DNA from: Prasinococcaceae sp. CCMP 1430 | Lineage: Eukaryota > Prasinodermophyta > Palmophyllophyceae > Prasinococcales > Prasinococcaceae | NCBI GenBank assembly: GCA_013416795.1 | Contig: RQSC01000015.1 | Span: forward strand, 132,393 to 196,392 | Reading direction: 5' to 3' | Length of the DNA stretch: 64,000 bases | Shown: positions 48,136 to 59,500 of the stretch, piece by piece | How positions within the stretch are numbered: the first letter of the stretch is position 1 | How the letters are laid out: each line of letters opens with the position of its first letter | Notes under the pieces: model-generated | What the model saw: the letters and a program-made list of their open reading frames with translations, nothing else | Databases searched by the model: none | Told to the model about the DNA's origin: nothing | Program-made: the position numbers and the translations under genes

Positions 48136-49579
48136 CGGAGGTTTAAATATCTGCGGGGCGCGACGCGGTCCGCTCCTCGCCGGAGTGTTTTCCCCATTCG
48201 CACGGCCCGCCCGCGCGCGCGCGCGCGCGCGCGCGCGCGGCGGGAAAAATCTGCGCGACGCCCCCGCAGAGCCGGGTCCGCGCCCGATCGAAACGGGGCT
48301 GATCGACGGGTCGAATCGGAAGCGGTCGGGGGCGATGCGGGGGAGACGAACGATCCCAATCGGGTCCGAGAAGGGGATACCAGGTGAATCCAGCAGGTCC
48401 GCGAAATGGTTGGTTGGCGCGTCAGAGGGGACTTTCACCGACATTGAGACCGAGCGCCGCGCGTCAGAATGGCTCTCCCGTGGGTACCTTATTCTCGAAA
48501 AGACGTGCGCGGCCTTTGTCCCCTTGCCATCTTCTTGCTCGTGTTGGACTGTTGGTTCGGTTCCGGTTCCCCCACGGCACGGCAGTTCGTTCGGCGGTCG
48601 GTGGATCCGCCAAGCCGCGGACGGCTCCCCGCCCCCGACGCCGCCCTCCCCGCAGTTCCGGATCTATTCCTCGGTGCGTCGCTCCCACCCCGTCGGCGAC
48701 CGTCGGTTGGCCCCAACCAACCCACCAACCAACCAACGATATGGCTCGTGTGGCTGGCGCGAAGGGTGCGGCCCGCGCGCGCGCTCCCAGTCACACGCAT
48801 GCTGGGCGCACCGCACCGCGCAGACAGCGCCGCAGCAGCAGCAGCGCAGGGCGCAGGACTGGCTGGGAGCAGAGCTGAGAGAGCGGAGGGGGCAGACCGG
48901 CGTCCGACCGAGGCAGGGCTCTGGCCGACCCCGACGCAGGCGGGTGCCGTACCGACTTGGGCAGAAGAGGCTCAATGGAGCCGGAGGCGCGGCTGCTCCT
49001 ACAGTACTGTCTGGCTGTGGCGGGCCACCCAACGCGTACGTCGGCTGGCGTTCAAAACCTCAATGATTCCACCCGAGGTTCGACCGTACCCAAACCTCCA
49101 ATGCCGCGGATTCGCAGCGCGATTTTAGATGTATTGACATCTAATATGTATTTGACGGTGTGGTGTTTGAGAGGTCGCGCGCGCGCGTTCGGGCGCTGTC
49201 GCGGACCCTCCGTCGCGGCCGCGTCGAGAGCCGCGGAGTCCGCCCGTGCGCGTTTCGTCGCGCGCTGGGCGCGTTTTCGGGGGGCGGGGCCGGGTGCCGC
49301 GCGATGGCCGTTCCGGGCGCGGCCGGCGGGCGATTTCGCGCGCGCGCGGGCGGAAAATCGTTCGCCGATCGGCGGCCCTCCTCTGTGTGGCCCGCGTCCG
49401 GTCGATCGATCGATCCGCAGCGGGCCCGAAACGCATGCGTTTTGATGGGGGGCAAAAACGCGCGCGAAAAGCGCGCGCGCGCGGCGCGCGCGCGCGCGCG
49501 CTCCGCCGCGCCACACTCGACGCAAGGTGCGCGGCGCGCGACGCGGCGCTCGCGCTCCCCCCACTCCCGCCTCCGCCCC
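48136..49579. promoter_or_regulatory. Divergent promoter region, CC2D2A / MAT
   Basis: GGTTTAAATATC (48141-48152) lies just ahead of the CC2D2A ATG, followed by a (CG)n tract. Bases 48360-48740 are AT-richer with PyGTTGGTTGG-type repeats (CCAACCAACCC at 48714-48736). Bases 49060-49165 form an AT-rich island (CAAAACCTCAATG, CCCAAACCTCC, ATTTTAGATGTATTGACATCTAATATG) probably serving the MAT gene. No exon with the expected MAT N-terminus was found before the N gap. Confidence 0.45.
48212..48239. repeat. Alternating (CG)14 tract
   Basis: An uninterrupted CG dinucleotide run of about 28 bases, the sequence type most prone to left-handed Z-DNA, placed ~80-105 bases upstream of the CC2D2A start codon. 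Confidence 0.9.
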
Positions 49580-49975
49580 NNNNNNNNNNNNNNNNNNNNN
49601 NNNNNNNNNNNNNNNNNNNNNNNNNNNNNNNNNNNNNNNNNNNNNNNNNNNNNNNNNNNNNNNNNNNNNNNNNNNNNNNNNNNNNNNNNNNNNNNNNNNN
49701 NNNNNNNNNNNNNNNNNNNNNNNNNNNNNNNNNNNNNNNNNNNNNNNNNNNNNNNNNNNNNNNNNNNNNNNNNNNNNNNNNNNNNNNNNNNNNNNNNNNN
49801 NNNNNNNNNNNNNNNNNNNNNNNNNNNNNNNNNNNNNNNNNNNNNNNNNNNNNNNNNNNNNNNNNNNNNNNNNNNNNNNNNNNNNNNNNNNNNNNNNNNN
49901 NNNNNNNNNNNNNNNNNNNNNNNNNNNNNNNNNNNNNNNNNNNNNNNNNNNNNNNNNNNNNNNNNNNNNNNNNNN
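49580..49975. other. Assembly gap (396 N) followed by a C homopolymer
   Basis: The gap is flanked on the right by a C-run of about 20 bases and a CG-alternating tract. It most likely hides exon 1 of the MAT gene. Confidence 0.95.
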
Positions 49976-50014
49976 CCCCCCCCCCCCCCCCCCCCGGCGC
50001 GCGCGCGCGCGCAG

Positions 50015-51034
50015 GTGATGGTGTTCGGCGAGATCACCACCACCGCCAAGGTCGACTACGAGGCCGTCGTGCGCAAGACCTGCAACGAGATCGGCTTCGA
50101 CGCGCCCGAGAAGGGCCTCGACGGCAACAACTGCAAGGTGATGGTGCACCTCGAGGAGCAGTCGCCGGACATCGGCCAGGGCGTGCACGGCATGGGCACC
50201 AAGAAGCTCGAGGACATCGGCGCCGGCGACCAGGGCCACATGTTCGGCTACGCCACCGACGAGACCCCTGAGCTCATGCCGCTCACCCACGTGCTGGCGA
50301 CCAACCTCGGCGCCAAGCTCACCGAGGTGCGCAAGAACGGCACCTGCCCGTGGGTGCGCCCCGACGGCAAGACCCAGGTCACCGTCGAGTACAGGAACGA
50401 CAACGGCGCGATGATCCCGCTCCGCGTGCACACCATCCTCATCTCCACCCAGCACGACGAGACCGTGACCAACGAGAAGATCGCCGCGGACCTGCAGGAG
50501 CACGTGATCAAGCCCGTGGTGCCCGCCAAGTACCTCGACGACAAGACCATCTACCACCTCAACCCCTCCGGCCGCTTCGTCATCGGCGGCCCGCACGGCG
50601 ACGCCGGCCTCACCGGCCGCAAGATCATCATCGACACCTACGGCGGCTGGGGCGCGCACGGCGGCGGCGCCTTCTCGGGCAAGGACCCCACCAAGGTCGA
50701 CCGCTCGGGCGCGTACATCACGCGCCAGGCGGCCAAGTCGGTCGTGGCGGCCGGCCTCGCGCGCCGCTGCATCGTGCAGCTCTCGTACGCCATCGGCGTG
50801 CCGGAGCCGCTGTCGGTGTTCGTCGACACCTACGGCACGGGCAAGGTGCCGGACGCGGAGATCCTCGAGAAGGTCAAGGCGGCCTTCGACTTCCGCCCGG
50901 GCCTCATCGGCAAGAGCCTGCAGCTGAAGGAGATCGAGGGCGGCTGCCCCAAGCGCTACCAGCAGACCGCCGCCTACGGCCACTTCGGCCGCGAGGGCCC
51001 GGCCTTCACCTGGGAGAAGGTCGTCCCCCTGTAA
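50015..51034 (+). CDS. MAT: S-adenosylmethionine synthetase (MAT), first exon in gap
   Basis: The exon starts after GCGCGCAG in phase 0 at VMVFGEITT and ends with TAA 51032-51034, 339 residues. All later MAT signatures are present: [16 protein letters not shown] (ATP/Mg site), [10 protein letters not shown], the HD-containing [53 protein letters not shown] (P-loop-like and K+/Mg region, quoted here only as landmarks 50589-50706) and [18 protein letters not shown]. The ~50 N-terminal residues that contain the methionine-binding helix SVNEGHPDK are missing and should lie in the N gap. The enzyme makes SAM in the cytosol for all methylation, including the cap methyltransferase in this window. 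Strong third-position C bias suggests high expression. Identity is certain. Confidence 0.96.
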   Translation: MMVFGEITTTAKVDYEAVVRKTCNEIGFDAPEKGLDGNNCKVMVHLEEQSPDIGQGVHGMGTKKLEDIGAGDQGHMFGYATDETPELMPLTHVLATNLGAKLTEVRKNGTCPWVRPDGKTQVTVEYRNDNGAMIPLRVHTILISTQHDETVTNEKIAADLQEHVIKPVVPAKYLDDKTIYHLNPSGRFVIGGPHGDAGLTGRKIIIDTYGGWGAHGGGAFSGKDPTKVDRSGAYITRQAAKSVVAAGLARRCIVQLSYAIGVPEPLSVFVDTYGTGKVPDAEILEKVKAAFDFRPGLIGKSLQLKEIEGGCPKRYQQTAAYGHFGREGPAFTWEKVVPL

Positions 51035-51680
51035 GTGCCCCCAAACGCACCCGCGCGCCCTCGCGGGCGTGGCGGGGCGGGCGGACGCGGCGGCTGCGGG
51101 GTGTCACCCAATTTTTTGGACGGGCGGGGCGCGGCCCCGCCTCGCCCGCTAGAGTGATACGATGGTAACGGATAGGAGAAACGCAATAGCAGGCGGAGGA
51201 CGCGGACCCGGAGACCTCAAGGGACCATCAACAGGGACGGCAAGAGCGACGCAGACGAACACACACACGAGCAACGGCGAGCAAACAGGTGGCTTCCGCG
51301 CGGGCGGCGAGCCGACAACAGAGCGGCGCGCCGCGCGCCGGGACACGACCCATGGCGCGGCCAGCGTGCAGGCAAGGACACGCGCCCCACGAGTTACGAG
51401 ACACACACACGACAAGTGCCACCACTCCGCACACGCCGGACTTTCCACACAACGCCCTGGTATGGTCTATTGGAGTAAGCGAAACCACGCCTCGCCTGAC
51501 TTGGTAGGCTAATCAATTCAAGATGTGCACGGACCACGCGGATGCGGCAAGCGGCGCGGCGCGAGCGCGGGCGGCGAGCGGGCGAGCCTGGCCCGTGCTG
51601 CGCGCGCGCTGCCACCAATTTGGTCGGCTCTACAAGCCCGACCGCGCGTGCGTCGCTAATGTCCTACGCCTCGCGCGCGC
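51035..51680. other. Convergent spacer, MAT / coiled-coil gene
   Basis: 646 bases that hold both 3' UTRs. There is an ACACACACGA-rich stretch at 51250-51275 and 51400-51415, and a relatively AT-rich patch at 51490-51530. No exon recognised. Confidence 0.45.
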
Positions 51681-52950
51681 TCAGTCGGCGTCGAAGCTTG
51701 TGTCGGGATCCGCGCCTGAGTAGCCCATGAAAGGGTCAAATGCGGGGCCGCTGCCACGACTCCCCTCGCTGCCCACGCGCACGCTGCCAGGCGGCGGCCG
51801 ACACCACTGGGCGTAGGTGGGGACCAAGAACTCCGGCACCGCCTTGGTTCCATGCGCGGAGCTCCCCACGCCCACCTCCGACGTGTAGCGCGCGTCCGCC
51901 GCCGGGCGCATGTTGGTCGGGTCGTCGAAGACGTCGTTGGCGATGGCCTCGTCGATGAACGCCTGGATGGGCGCCACACTTTCCAGGAGTTCAAGCTCGT
52001 TGGTGATTTCACACAACCGCTTGCCTGGTGGGCGAGAGTGTGCGGGCGCCGGCAAAGCGGGTGAGCGGAAGTGAGCGCGCGTCGTGCCCACGCGTGGCGC
52101 AGCGGCGTGGCGGGCGTGAGCGCATGTGCGCGTCGAGCGTGCGCGCTCGCGCGCCCTCGCGGACTCGCGCGGCGGCCACTGCGCACGCTGCGCGTTCGAG
52201 GCGCACCTTCCTTTGCCGCGTCCTCGCAGTTTGCCTTTGCCCCCAGCAGCCTCTGCTGCTGCTGCAGCAGCGCCCACTCCTTGGCGGACTGCTCCTCCTT
52301 GAGCGCCATGAGCACCTCGGCGCGCTTCGACTCCACCTGTGCCAACAGCGCAGAGAAGAAATGGTCCGCTGAGGTCTGCGCCTCGCGCCCCTTCTCAGCC
52401 ACCTGCCTCATTTCTTCCTCCACTGCCGCACTCGCGTTGTTGAGCTGCCGCGTGCGCCTGTCGAGCAGCGCCACGCTGGAGAGCACACTCTCGCGCGTCC
52501 CGCGACTCGCCGCGCGGATCTCGCCCGCCATCCCCTGCCATCGCTTGTGCTGAGCGATGCTCGCCTCACTCGCCTGCCATGGAGCATGCGACAGAGCGCG
52601 GTCCGAGCGCGAGCGCGTGTGCGTTCGCAAGCGCGTGTGAGCGCGCGCGCTGCCGCCGCGCGCGGTCCGTGGGGGGCAGGGGCGGGCGCGCGGGTGCGGG
52701 CGTCCGTGCGTGCGCCAACGCTGTGCTTGCACGCCCTGGCGCGAGCGCGGGCTCCCGCGCGAGGCTCGCGGCCGCGCGCTCTCACCCTCGTGTTGAAGCA
52801 CGCCGCGACTTTTGGTGTCATCGCGCGCTGCACGACGAGCTCCCCAACCGCCGCCAGCGCCGGCGCACCGCCCTGCACGGGCGCCGGGGCGTACGCGCTC
52901 TCCATCCCGCGGTTCGTCTGCTCCTCCGCCACGCGCGCCACAGCGCTCAT
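51681..52950 (-). CDS. Coiled-coil protein resembling a TRIM-type BBC coiled coil
   Basis: Exons 52950-52786, 52573-52207 and 52024-51681 join with matching phases (0, then a split Gly codon) to give 291 residues. The central ~170 residues have the long antiparallel-type heptad pattern seen C-terminal to B-boxes: …AVEEEMRQVAEKGREAQ, ALLAQVESKRAEVLMAL, LLQQQQRLLGAKANCED and then RLCEITNELELLESV. No RING or B-box zinc finger is present. The C-terminus is acidic and Pro/Gly-rich (VPTYAQWCRPPPGS…GADPDTSFDAD). An upstream ATG near 53094 could extend the protein by ~48 residues. Function is unknown; a structural role, possibly in the flagellum, is speculation from its neighbours. Confidence 0.6.
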
Positions 52951-53550
52951 GCCGATGCGCTGCCGGCCGGCAGCGCGGCGCGGGCCCGCGAAACACAAGG
53001 CCCGGCGGCGGCAGCGCCAGTCGCCGCCGCCGCCCCGCTGCTCGCGCAGCGCGCCCCCGCCGTCGCCCCGGGGAACGAGAGGGTTGAGCCCCATCCGAAC
53101 GAGCAAGGGGAGATGTCATCGCACGCACATCAAAACCAACGCAGCGCCTTGGGGGAAACGGAAACGCACGGAAAAGCTTAAAAGAATACGTAGTTAAACC
53201 CTCGATTTGAAATACCCAAAACATAACCCTAACATCGCCGAATCCCGTTCGCGGGTCTGGAAGCGTACAACGCACGCCGTGGCCCGGGCAGCCGCTGGAC
53301 GGGCCCACCCGAGTGGGTGGGTGGGTGGGGGGGGTGGGGGTGCGAGCGCGAGTGCACGAGGGCGAGGGCGAGCGCACTTGCGAGCGCCGCCACCTGAGGG
53401 GCTGCCTCGCACCGCCCGGCTCCGCCCGCTCCGCGGCGAGTGCGACGAGTGCGATGATTGCGTCGTTATTACTGGAGCCGCGCGGGGCGCGGCGTGTGTG
53501 AATGAATTATGATGATAGTAGGGTGATGTCCCCGCGCGGTCCGCGGGCGC
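52951..53550. promoter_or_regulatory. Promoter region of coiled-coil gene, with telo-box words
   Basis: Between the coiled-coil gene (-) and the 3' end of the dynein gene (-). Bases 53140-53250 form an AT-rich island with TTAAACCCT (53194-53202) and ATAACCCTAAC (53223-53233). A GGTGGGTGGG run lies at 53313-53340. No exon recognised apart from a possible 5' extension of the coiled-coil gene. Confidence 0.5.
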
Positions 53551-56500
53551 TCACGAGAGCGAGGTGAAGGCCGCGGCCGAGCGTGCGATCCAGTGCGAGT
53601 CGGGCTTGTCGCTCGCGAGCGCAATGAACAGCACGAAGTTGGTCGAGTGGCCGGTCGTGCTGAGCGTGCCCGCCCTCGACAGGATCTTGTACACGGGGCA
53701 CATGTATATTCCCGGCCCCGCCTCGACGGGCTTCATCTGCTGCGGGAGTAGCCACATCACAGGCATGTTCGTGTACAACTCCTTGGGGCGCGATTCGGCG
53801 AGCCTGTGCTCCTTGTCGCACCAGCGCGCGCCCTCCAAGAACAGGCCGCGGATGTACACGCCGTCCTCGGGGCCGGAGGTGATGCTCGCGGGCATCATGG
53901 CGTCCTCCGTCTTGAACGAGAAGTTGACCGTGTCGATGGCCATCTTGTTCTTGCGCGCGTAATTCTGCAGCGTGCCCGTGAGGAAGGCCTGCGGAAAGTA
54001 GAAGCCGCTGATCCAGAAGCACTTGGGCACGCCCTCCTCATACCATTTGGTGAGGAACGCAGTCCTCTCCAAGAGGTCCTGCACCCAGCTTGAGAGGGCC
54101 TTCAGACTCGGGTAGGCCTTGTTGGACCACATCTCGGGCACGCGGTTGTCGAACACGGAGTCCGTCATGGCTTCGAGCTCAGGCGACATCACCACCAGCC
54201 CCTTGACGGCCTTGACGGCCTGGTCGAGCGAGCGGTGCATGACGGCAAGCAAGCCGTTGTAGCGGATGCACTCCTGCTGCAGCACTGTGTTCATGCTCTC
54301 CTCGTAGAGCGTGGGATAGCGCGCCTGCACGGCGTCCACGTCGAACACCTTCGGCACCCTGGCAGCGATCTCGCGACACTTATTCTCGATCTGCTCCTCG
54401 CGACTCACGCCCTTGCCGGCGCTCACGCGCGGCTGCAGCGAAAGCACCGTCTCCAAGGTGGCGTACGTCTCGTTCTGGTCACACGTGATCTCAGCGTTGG
54501 CGTGCAGCCCGAAGATCTCGGGTGCGGGCTGCAGCGGCAGCGCGGCGATGTGGTCAAGGTTCGCCTTGGCCGAATCCGACCGGGCCGGCACCTTGTACGT
54601 GCCGCTGTCCGAGAACGAGTACGGCTCGTCCTCGCGCACCACGTCATCGTTGATGAACTTAAGCAGCAGCGTATTGGACAGCCGGCGGTCTTTGTCGTCC
54701 GTGATGCGGCCGCCATAGTTGATCTCGCTGGTGAGCACACGGATGACCCGGTACGGGATGTCGTCGTAGTCGTTGAGGAAGTTGAGCATCTGCGTCTGGC
54801 ACACGCTCAGGTCGCCGTCGGTGAAGTCGTACCTGATGTTCCAGCCCAGCGGACCGAACTTCCGCCTCTCCTGGATGACGGCGTGGAAGAGGCACAGCCC
54901 GTAGAGCATCTTCTGCCACGCGACGGGCTTGGCGCACTCGGTGAGGTACTTGTCGGTGAAGCGCAGGTACGAGCGCGCCATGTTGGACTTGAGGCCGCGC
55001 GGCGGCTCGAGCGTCATCTTGACGCCGTTCTGCAGGATCGACACGGGGAACTTGGGCGAGGGCATCGACGTGAGCCACAGGCGGAAGTCCTTGTGAACCT
55101 TCTGTGGGTCCATGTTCTCCACGATCTGCTCGAGCGACTCCATCCAGCTGGGCGCGAGGTGGCAGTTCTGCAGGCACACCCACATGCCGCTTGCCATCGC
55201 CTTCTGCAGCAGCTTTTCGGCCTTGGGGCCCTGCCCCTGGCCGAGCGACACCTTGTCGAACTTGCGCTGCATTTTCATCTCCTCGGCGAGCTGCAGCAAG
55301 TCGGCCATCGGATCGGCGCCGGAGGATAGCACGAAGACGAGCGGGCTGAGCGGCGAGCTGTCCGCGTAGCACAGCTGCAAGTTGAAGGGCGGCGGCTCGA
55401 TGAACTTGCGGCCCATCTGCGCGTCGATGAAGTCCTGCATGCCGAGCACCACCCTGTCGGGCCGGAGGCAGCGCAGGAAAAGCAGCTTCTGCAGGCTTGA
55501 GAGCTTCGCGTCCCACTCGCCGCAAAGCGCCTCGCGGTGCGCGTCGCCCGCGTCGAACACGCCGCGGTAGTGGTCGATCTCCTCGGCGAAGTGCGCGTCG
55601 AAGCCCTCGAAGGCCGGCAGCCTGGCGAGGTTGAGGATCTCGATCCACGACTTGTCCGTGAGCCAGGGCGCGCCCGGGTTGGGCTTGTCGATGCTGCTGC
55701 TGGTGGGGCCCGCGAGGAAGAATCGATACTCGTCCCCATCCACCTCCCCGCGGTATTGCATGAGCTTGACGGTGAGCAGGAACGAGAACATGAGCTTGTC
55801 CTTCTCGAAAAGCGAGCGGCACACGTTCACGTACAGCGAGTACGTGAAGTACTCGTTGAGGTGGGATATGCGCTCCGCAATTTCCGAGGACTTCTCCGCG
55901 GCGCCGATGCCGCGCACGAAGAGATCGATGAACCACGTCAGCGAGTACTGGTACATGGGGTCAACCAGGCCCAAGTCGGCGATGCAGAAGAAGAGCAGCG
56001 ACGCGCGGATCGCGACCGGGCGGTACTCCTCGCGCGTGGCATCGATGGAGCGCTCGGTGACCTCCGCCTCGGCCACCTTCTTGGAGATCTGATCCGACGT
56101 CACCTTGGACTTGGCCAGCGTGTCGATGAGCGACTCGTCGTCGAGGATGTTACCCTGTGAGTTGGAGAGCATGTACAGGATCTTGTCCTCGATGTCCTTG
56201 AGCTCGCTCTTCATTCTGGCGTTGGCCACCACGAGCTGATTCTTCTGCTCCGATAGGTCCGGGCGCTCCTCGCCTACCACAGTGTTGAGAAGCTGATCCT
56301 CTAGCCCCTCTTGTGTGCTTAAGAAGCTCAACAGCGTCACCTTGACGCTGACCTCCGGCGAATACGCGGGGTTCGCCAGCTTGGTGGTGATGTAAAAGCG
56401 GAAGTCCGCGTGGTACGGGACGATGTTGTCGCCGATCTTGAGCACTTCGTTGCCGCCCTGCTTGTACGTCTGCTTGAGAAGCACGGGCTCAAGCGCGGGG

Positions 56501-59500
56501 TCGAGCGTCTCGAACACGTTCTCCAGCAGTGCCGCACGGCCAAAGCGCACGCAGTTCTCCAGCGTGCGCAGCATGTCCTTCTGCGTGAGCTTGACGACAT
56601 CGAGCCCGTTGTCCTTCTCGAGGTTCTTGATCCAGCGGTTGGCCTGGCCCTGTGGGTCGATCATCAGTGGCCACCGGCGGCTCTTGCTCACGATGATGGC
56701 GTTCTCCACGCTCACCTGATCGGTGGGCAGCCCCGCGATCACCCAGTTGCGCGTCTTGATGGGCTCCTCGAGCGTCTTCCTGAGGTCGCACCCATGTGTG
56801 TGGGGCACCCCGAGGTCCGAGAGGCGCTTCGCCCACTCGGCGTTGAGCTTCTCGCGGTAGACGCCTGTGAAGGCTCCCGAGTACGCCACTGTGCCGGAGG
56901 AGATCATGATGTCTCCCAGCACGTTGACCACGCTCACCTTCAGCTCCTCGACTGTGGCGATCCAGCGCGTCTTTTCGCCGCCCAGCCCGCCGATGAGCTT
57001 CTCGGCGCGCGTCAGCTTGAGGGTGCAGTCCTCCACTTGCCGCGCGAGGTCGGCCTTCTTTTGCACGGCCGCCTGCAGCTGCGACTCGAGGCTGGCGATC
57101 TTGTCCTCCACGCGCTTGAGCTTGGCCTGCGCCTCCTTCAGCTCCGCCATGGTTTTGTCGAGCGTTGCCTGCGCCTCCGCGAGCGCCCGGCGCTTGGGCT
57201 CGACCTGCTTGGCGACCTGGTTGTACGTGTACATCGCGCGGACCCACATGCATATACTGGTGCACGCCTTAGAGGCCTTTGAGATGGCCTCGGGTGTGAA
57301 GCCCTCGTCGGAGATGTACGGCTCGATCTTCTTGATGACGGCGTCGCTGATGTTTTCCTTGTCGTACGTGAGCAGCGAGTCGAGGAACTTGTCGGGCTGC
57401 GAGACCAGCTTCGTGGACTGCTCCCAGTAGTCGGCAATCTTCTTGCCCACCTTGTTGGGGTCGTCCACCATCTTGGGCTTTTCGCCGAACATGATGCACG
57501 TGGCCTCCATTACTAGCTTGACGCCCGCGGGGGGGTTGCGCATGGCCTTGACCTCGACGATATCAGAGCGCTGCAAGCTCTTGAGCGACTTCAGAGCGGC
57601 TTCGAGCGCAGGGAGCGCCTGGTCGAGATCGCGCTGCGCGTCGTCCGCGATGGCCTTGGCGGCGGCCGCCTGCTTGTTCGCGTCCTCCTCCTGTTGGCGC
57701 ACCTCCGCCTTTGTCTTATCGGCCTCGGCCTTGTCCACAGTGATCACTTCGAGCATCTCGTCGGCCTCCTTGGCCGTCTGAGCGAGCACGGGCTGCAACG
57801 CGGTCAGTTCCTCTTGCATGACCTGCACCTCCTTTTCCGTGGTGAGCAGCTTGTCCAGACCGATCTCCAGGCGCGACTTCAGCGTGTTGAGCTCGTCCTT
57901 CTTGGCGGCGTTGAGCCTGAGGAAGAGATTGAGCAGCTCCAAGTACGACGTGGGCGTAGTGTGGTTGGTGCGGCGCAGTTCGTCGAAGTAGACGCGGCTC
58001 ATCTTCTCCACGCTCTGGTGCACGTGTACGCACATGTCGACCATCTTCGGCAGCGTGCCCTCCGGCATCTCAACGTCCGCGAGGAAGTTCGTCGCCACGC
58101 TGCTCAACGCCTGGGCGGGCCACTCCGAGAACCAGTCGATGGCGCAGCAGTTGATCAGCGAGGGGAACATGCGCATGCGGCTGGCAAACGCCGCACCGAT
58201 TGGGCTCATGCAGATGACCATGTGCAGGTTGGCACGCACGCGCGAGTTGAACTCAGCATAGAGCGCTAGCTTGGTGGGCTGCTCGCCGCGCTCCTTGAGG
58301 ATGGGGCGCATGGCCGTGGCGATGGTCTCCTGATCCTCCACTGCGTCCATCAGGTTGGGGACGTCGCCGGCGTTGAGAATTCCGTTGATGTCCTCGAGCT
58401 GCCCCTCCCACACGATCTGCGTGTCGACGAACAGGAAGGTCGTGGGCTTGCCCTCAACGCCCGCCATCAGCAGGGCGCGCTTGAGGTCGTCCTTCCACTC
58501 GGTCTGGCCGTACCCCTTCGCAATCTCTACCTGGAAGAGCTCGAACTCCTCCATGTACGTCGCGAGGCGCGTCAGCGACTGACGGCCGCTGCCGCCGACG
58601 CCCAGCAGCAGCGCGTTGCCCAGCGGCAGGCGGATCACGCGGCAAATGCGGCTGACGTGCTCGAGCGCGTCCAGGAACAGCACAAGCTTCATCTGCGTGT
58701 TGGACACCGAATTGTAGTCGTCGAGCTGCTCCTCCACCGACTTGACCAGCTTGTCCATGTCGGTCGCCTGCGCGTACACGCGCGGTTCGGCGCCGGGCAC
58801 GAGGTAGTCACCGAAGATGAGGCGCTCGGTGGTCACGATGTCGTCCCAGCCGTGGCCCTCGCCCATGCGCTCGGCGAGCTGCTCGCGCATGGCGCTACCG
58901 AACCACGCCTTGTCGTCATTATTGACGAGGCGGTCCGCAAATACGCGCGTGAGCTCGTGCAGCCACAGGCACAGCATGCCATTCGGCGTGCCTGCGGTGG
59001 CCGTCGTGGCGCGCATGACGCCCTGCATCACGCGCGCGACGTCGCGCAGGTTGAAGATGTAGTGTGACTTCGAGGGTGTGGGCAGCAGCTCGGTGCGAAT
59101 GGAGTTGTACAGCGCCACTGTGGCCGCCACCACGGGGTCGCAGAGGTCAGCGACCTGCGGGTCGAAGCTGCGCCGCAAGAAGGTGCCCAGGACGGTGGTG
59201 AAGATGCGCTGAATGGACTCGTCGGCCATCTCGTTGAACGACACGTAGTTGAAGTGGCGCAAGAAGCGGCCGGTAATGGGATTCTTGCCGCCGCCCGGCG
59301 GGCCCATAGCGCCCACGAACTGCAGGTCGACGATGCGGCGGAACGAGCACGGCGGCCGGCGCTCGTACCAGCCCTGGTGGTCCATCCACTGCCGCAGCAG
59401 CTCGATCGGCGGCTGCGCGCCATACTTCTCTCGCTGGGGCATGTTGAGATCGTCGATGAGCGCCACGAACTTCTTGCCTGCGGGCGGGCCGAACACACCC

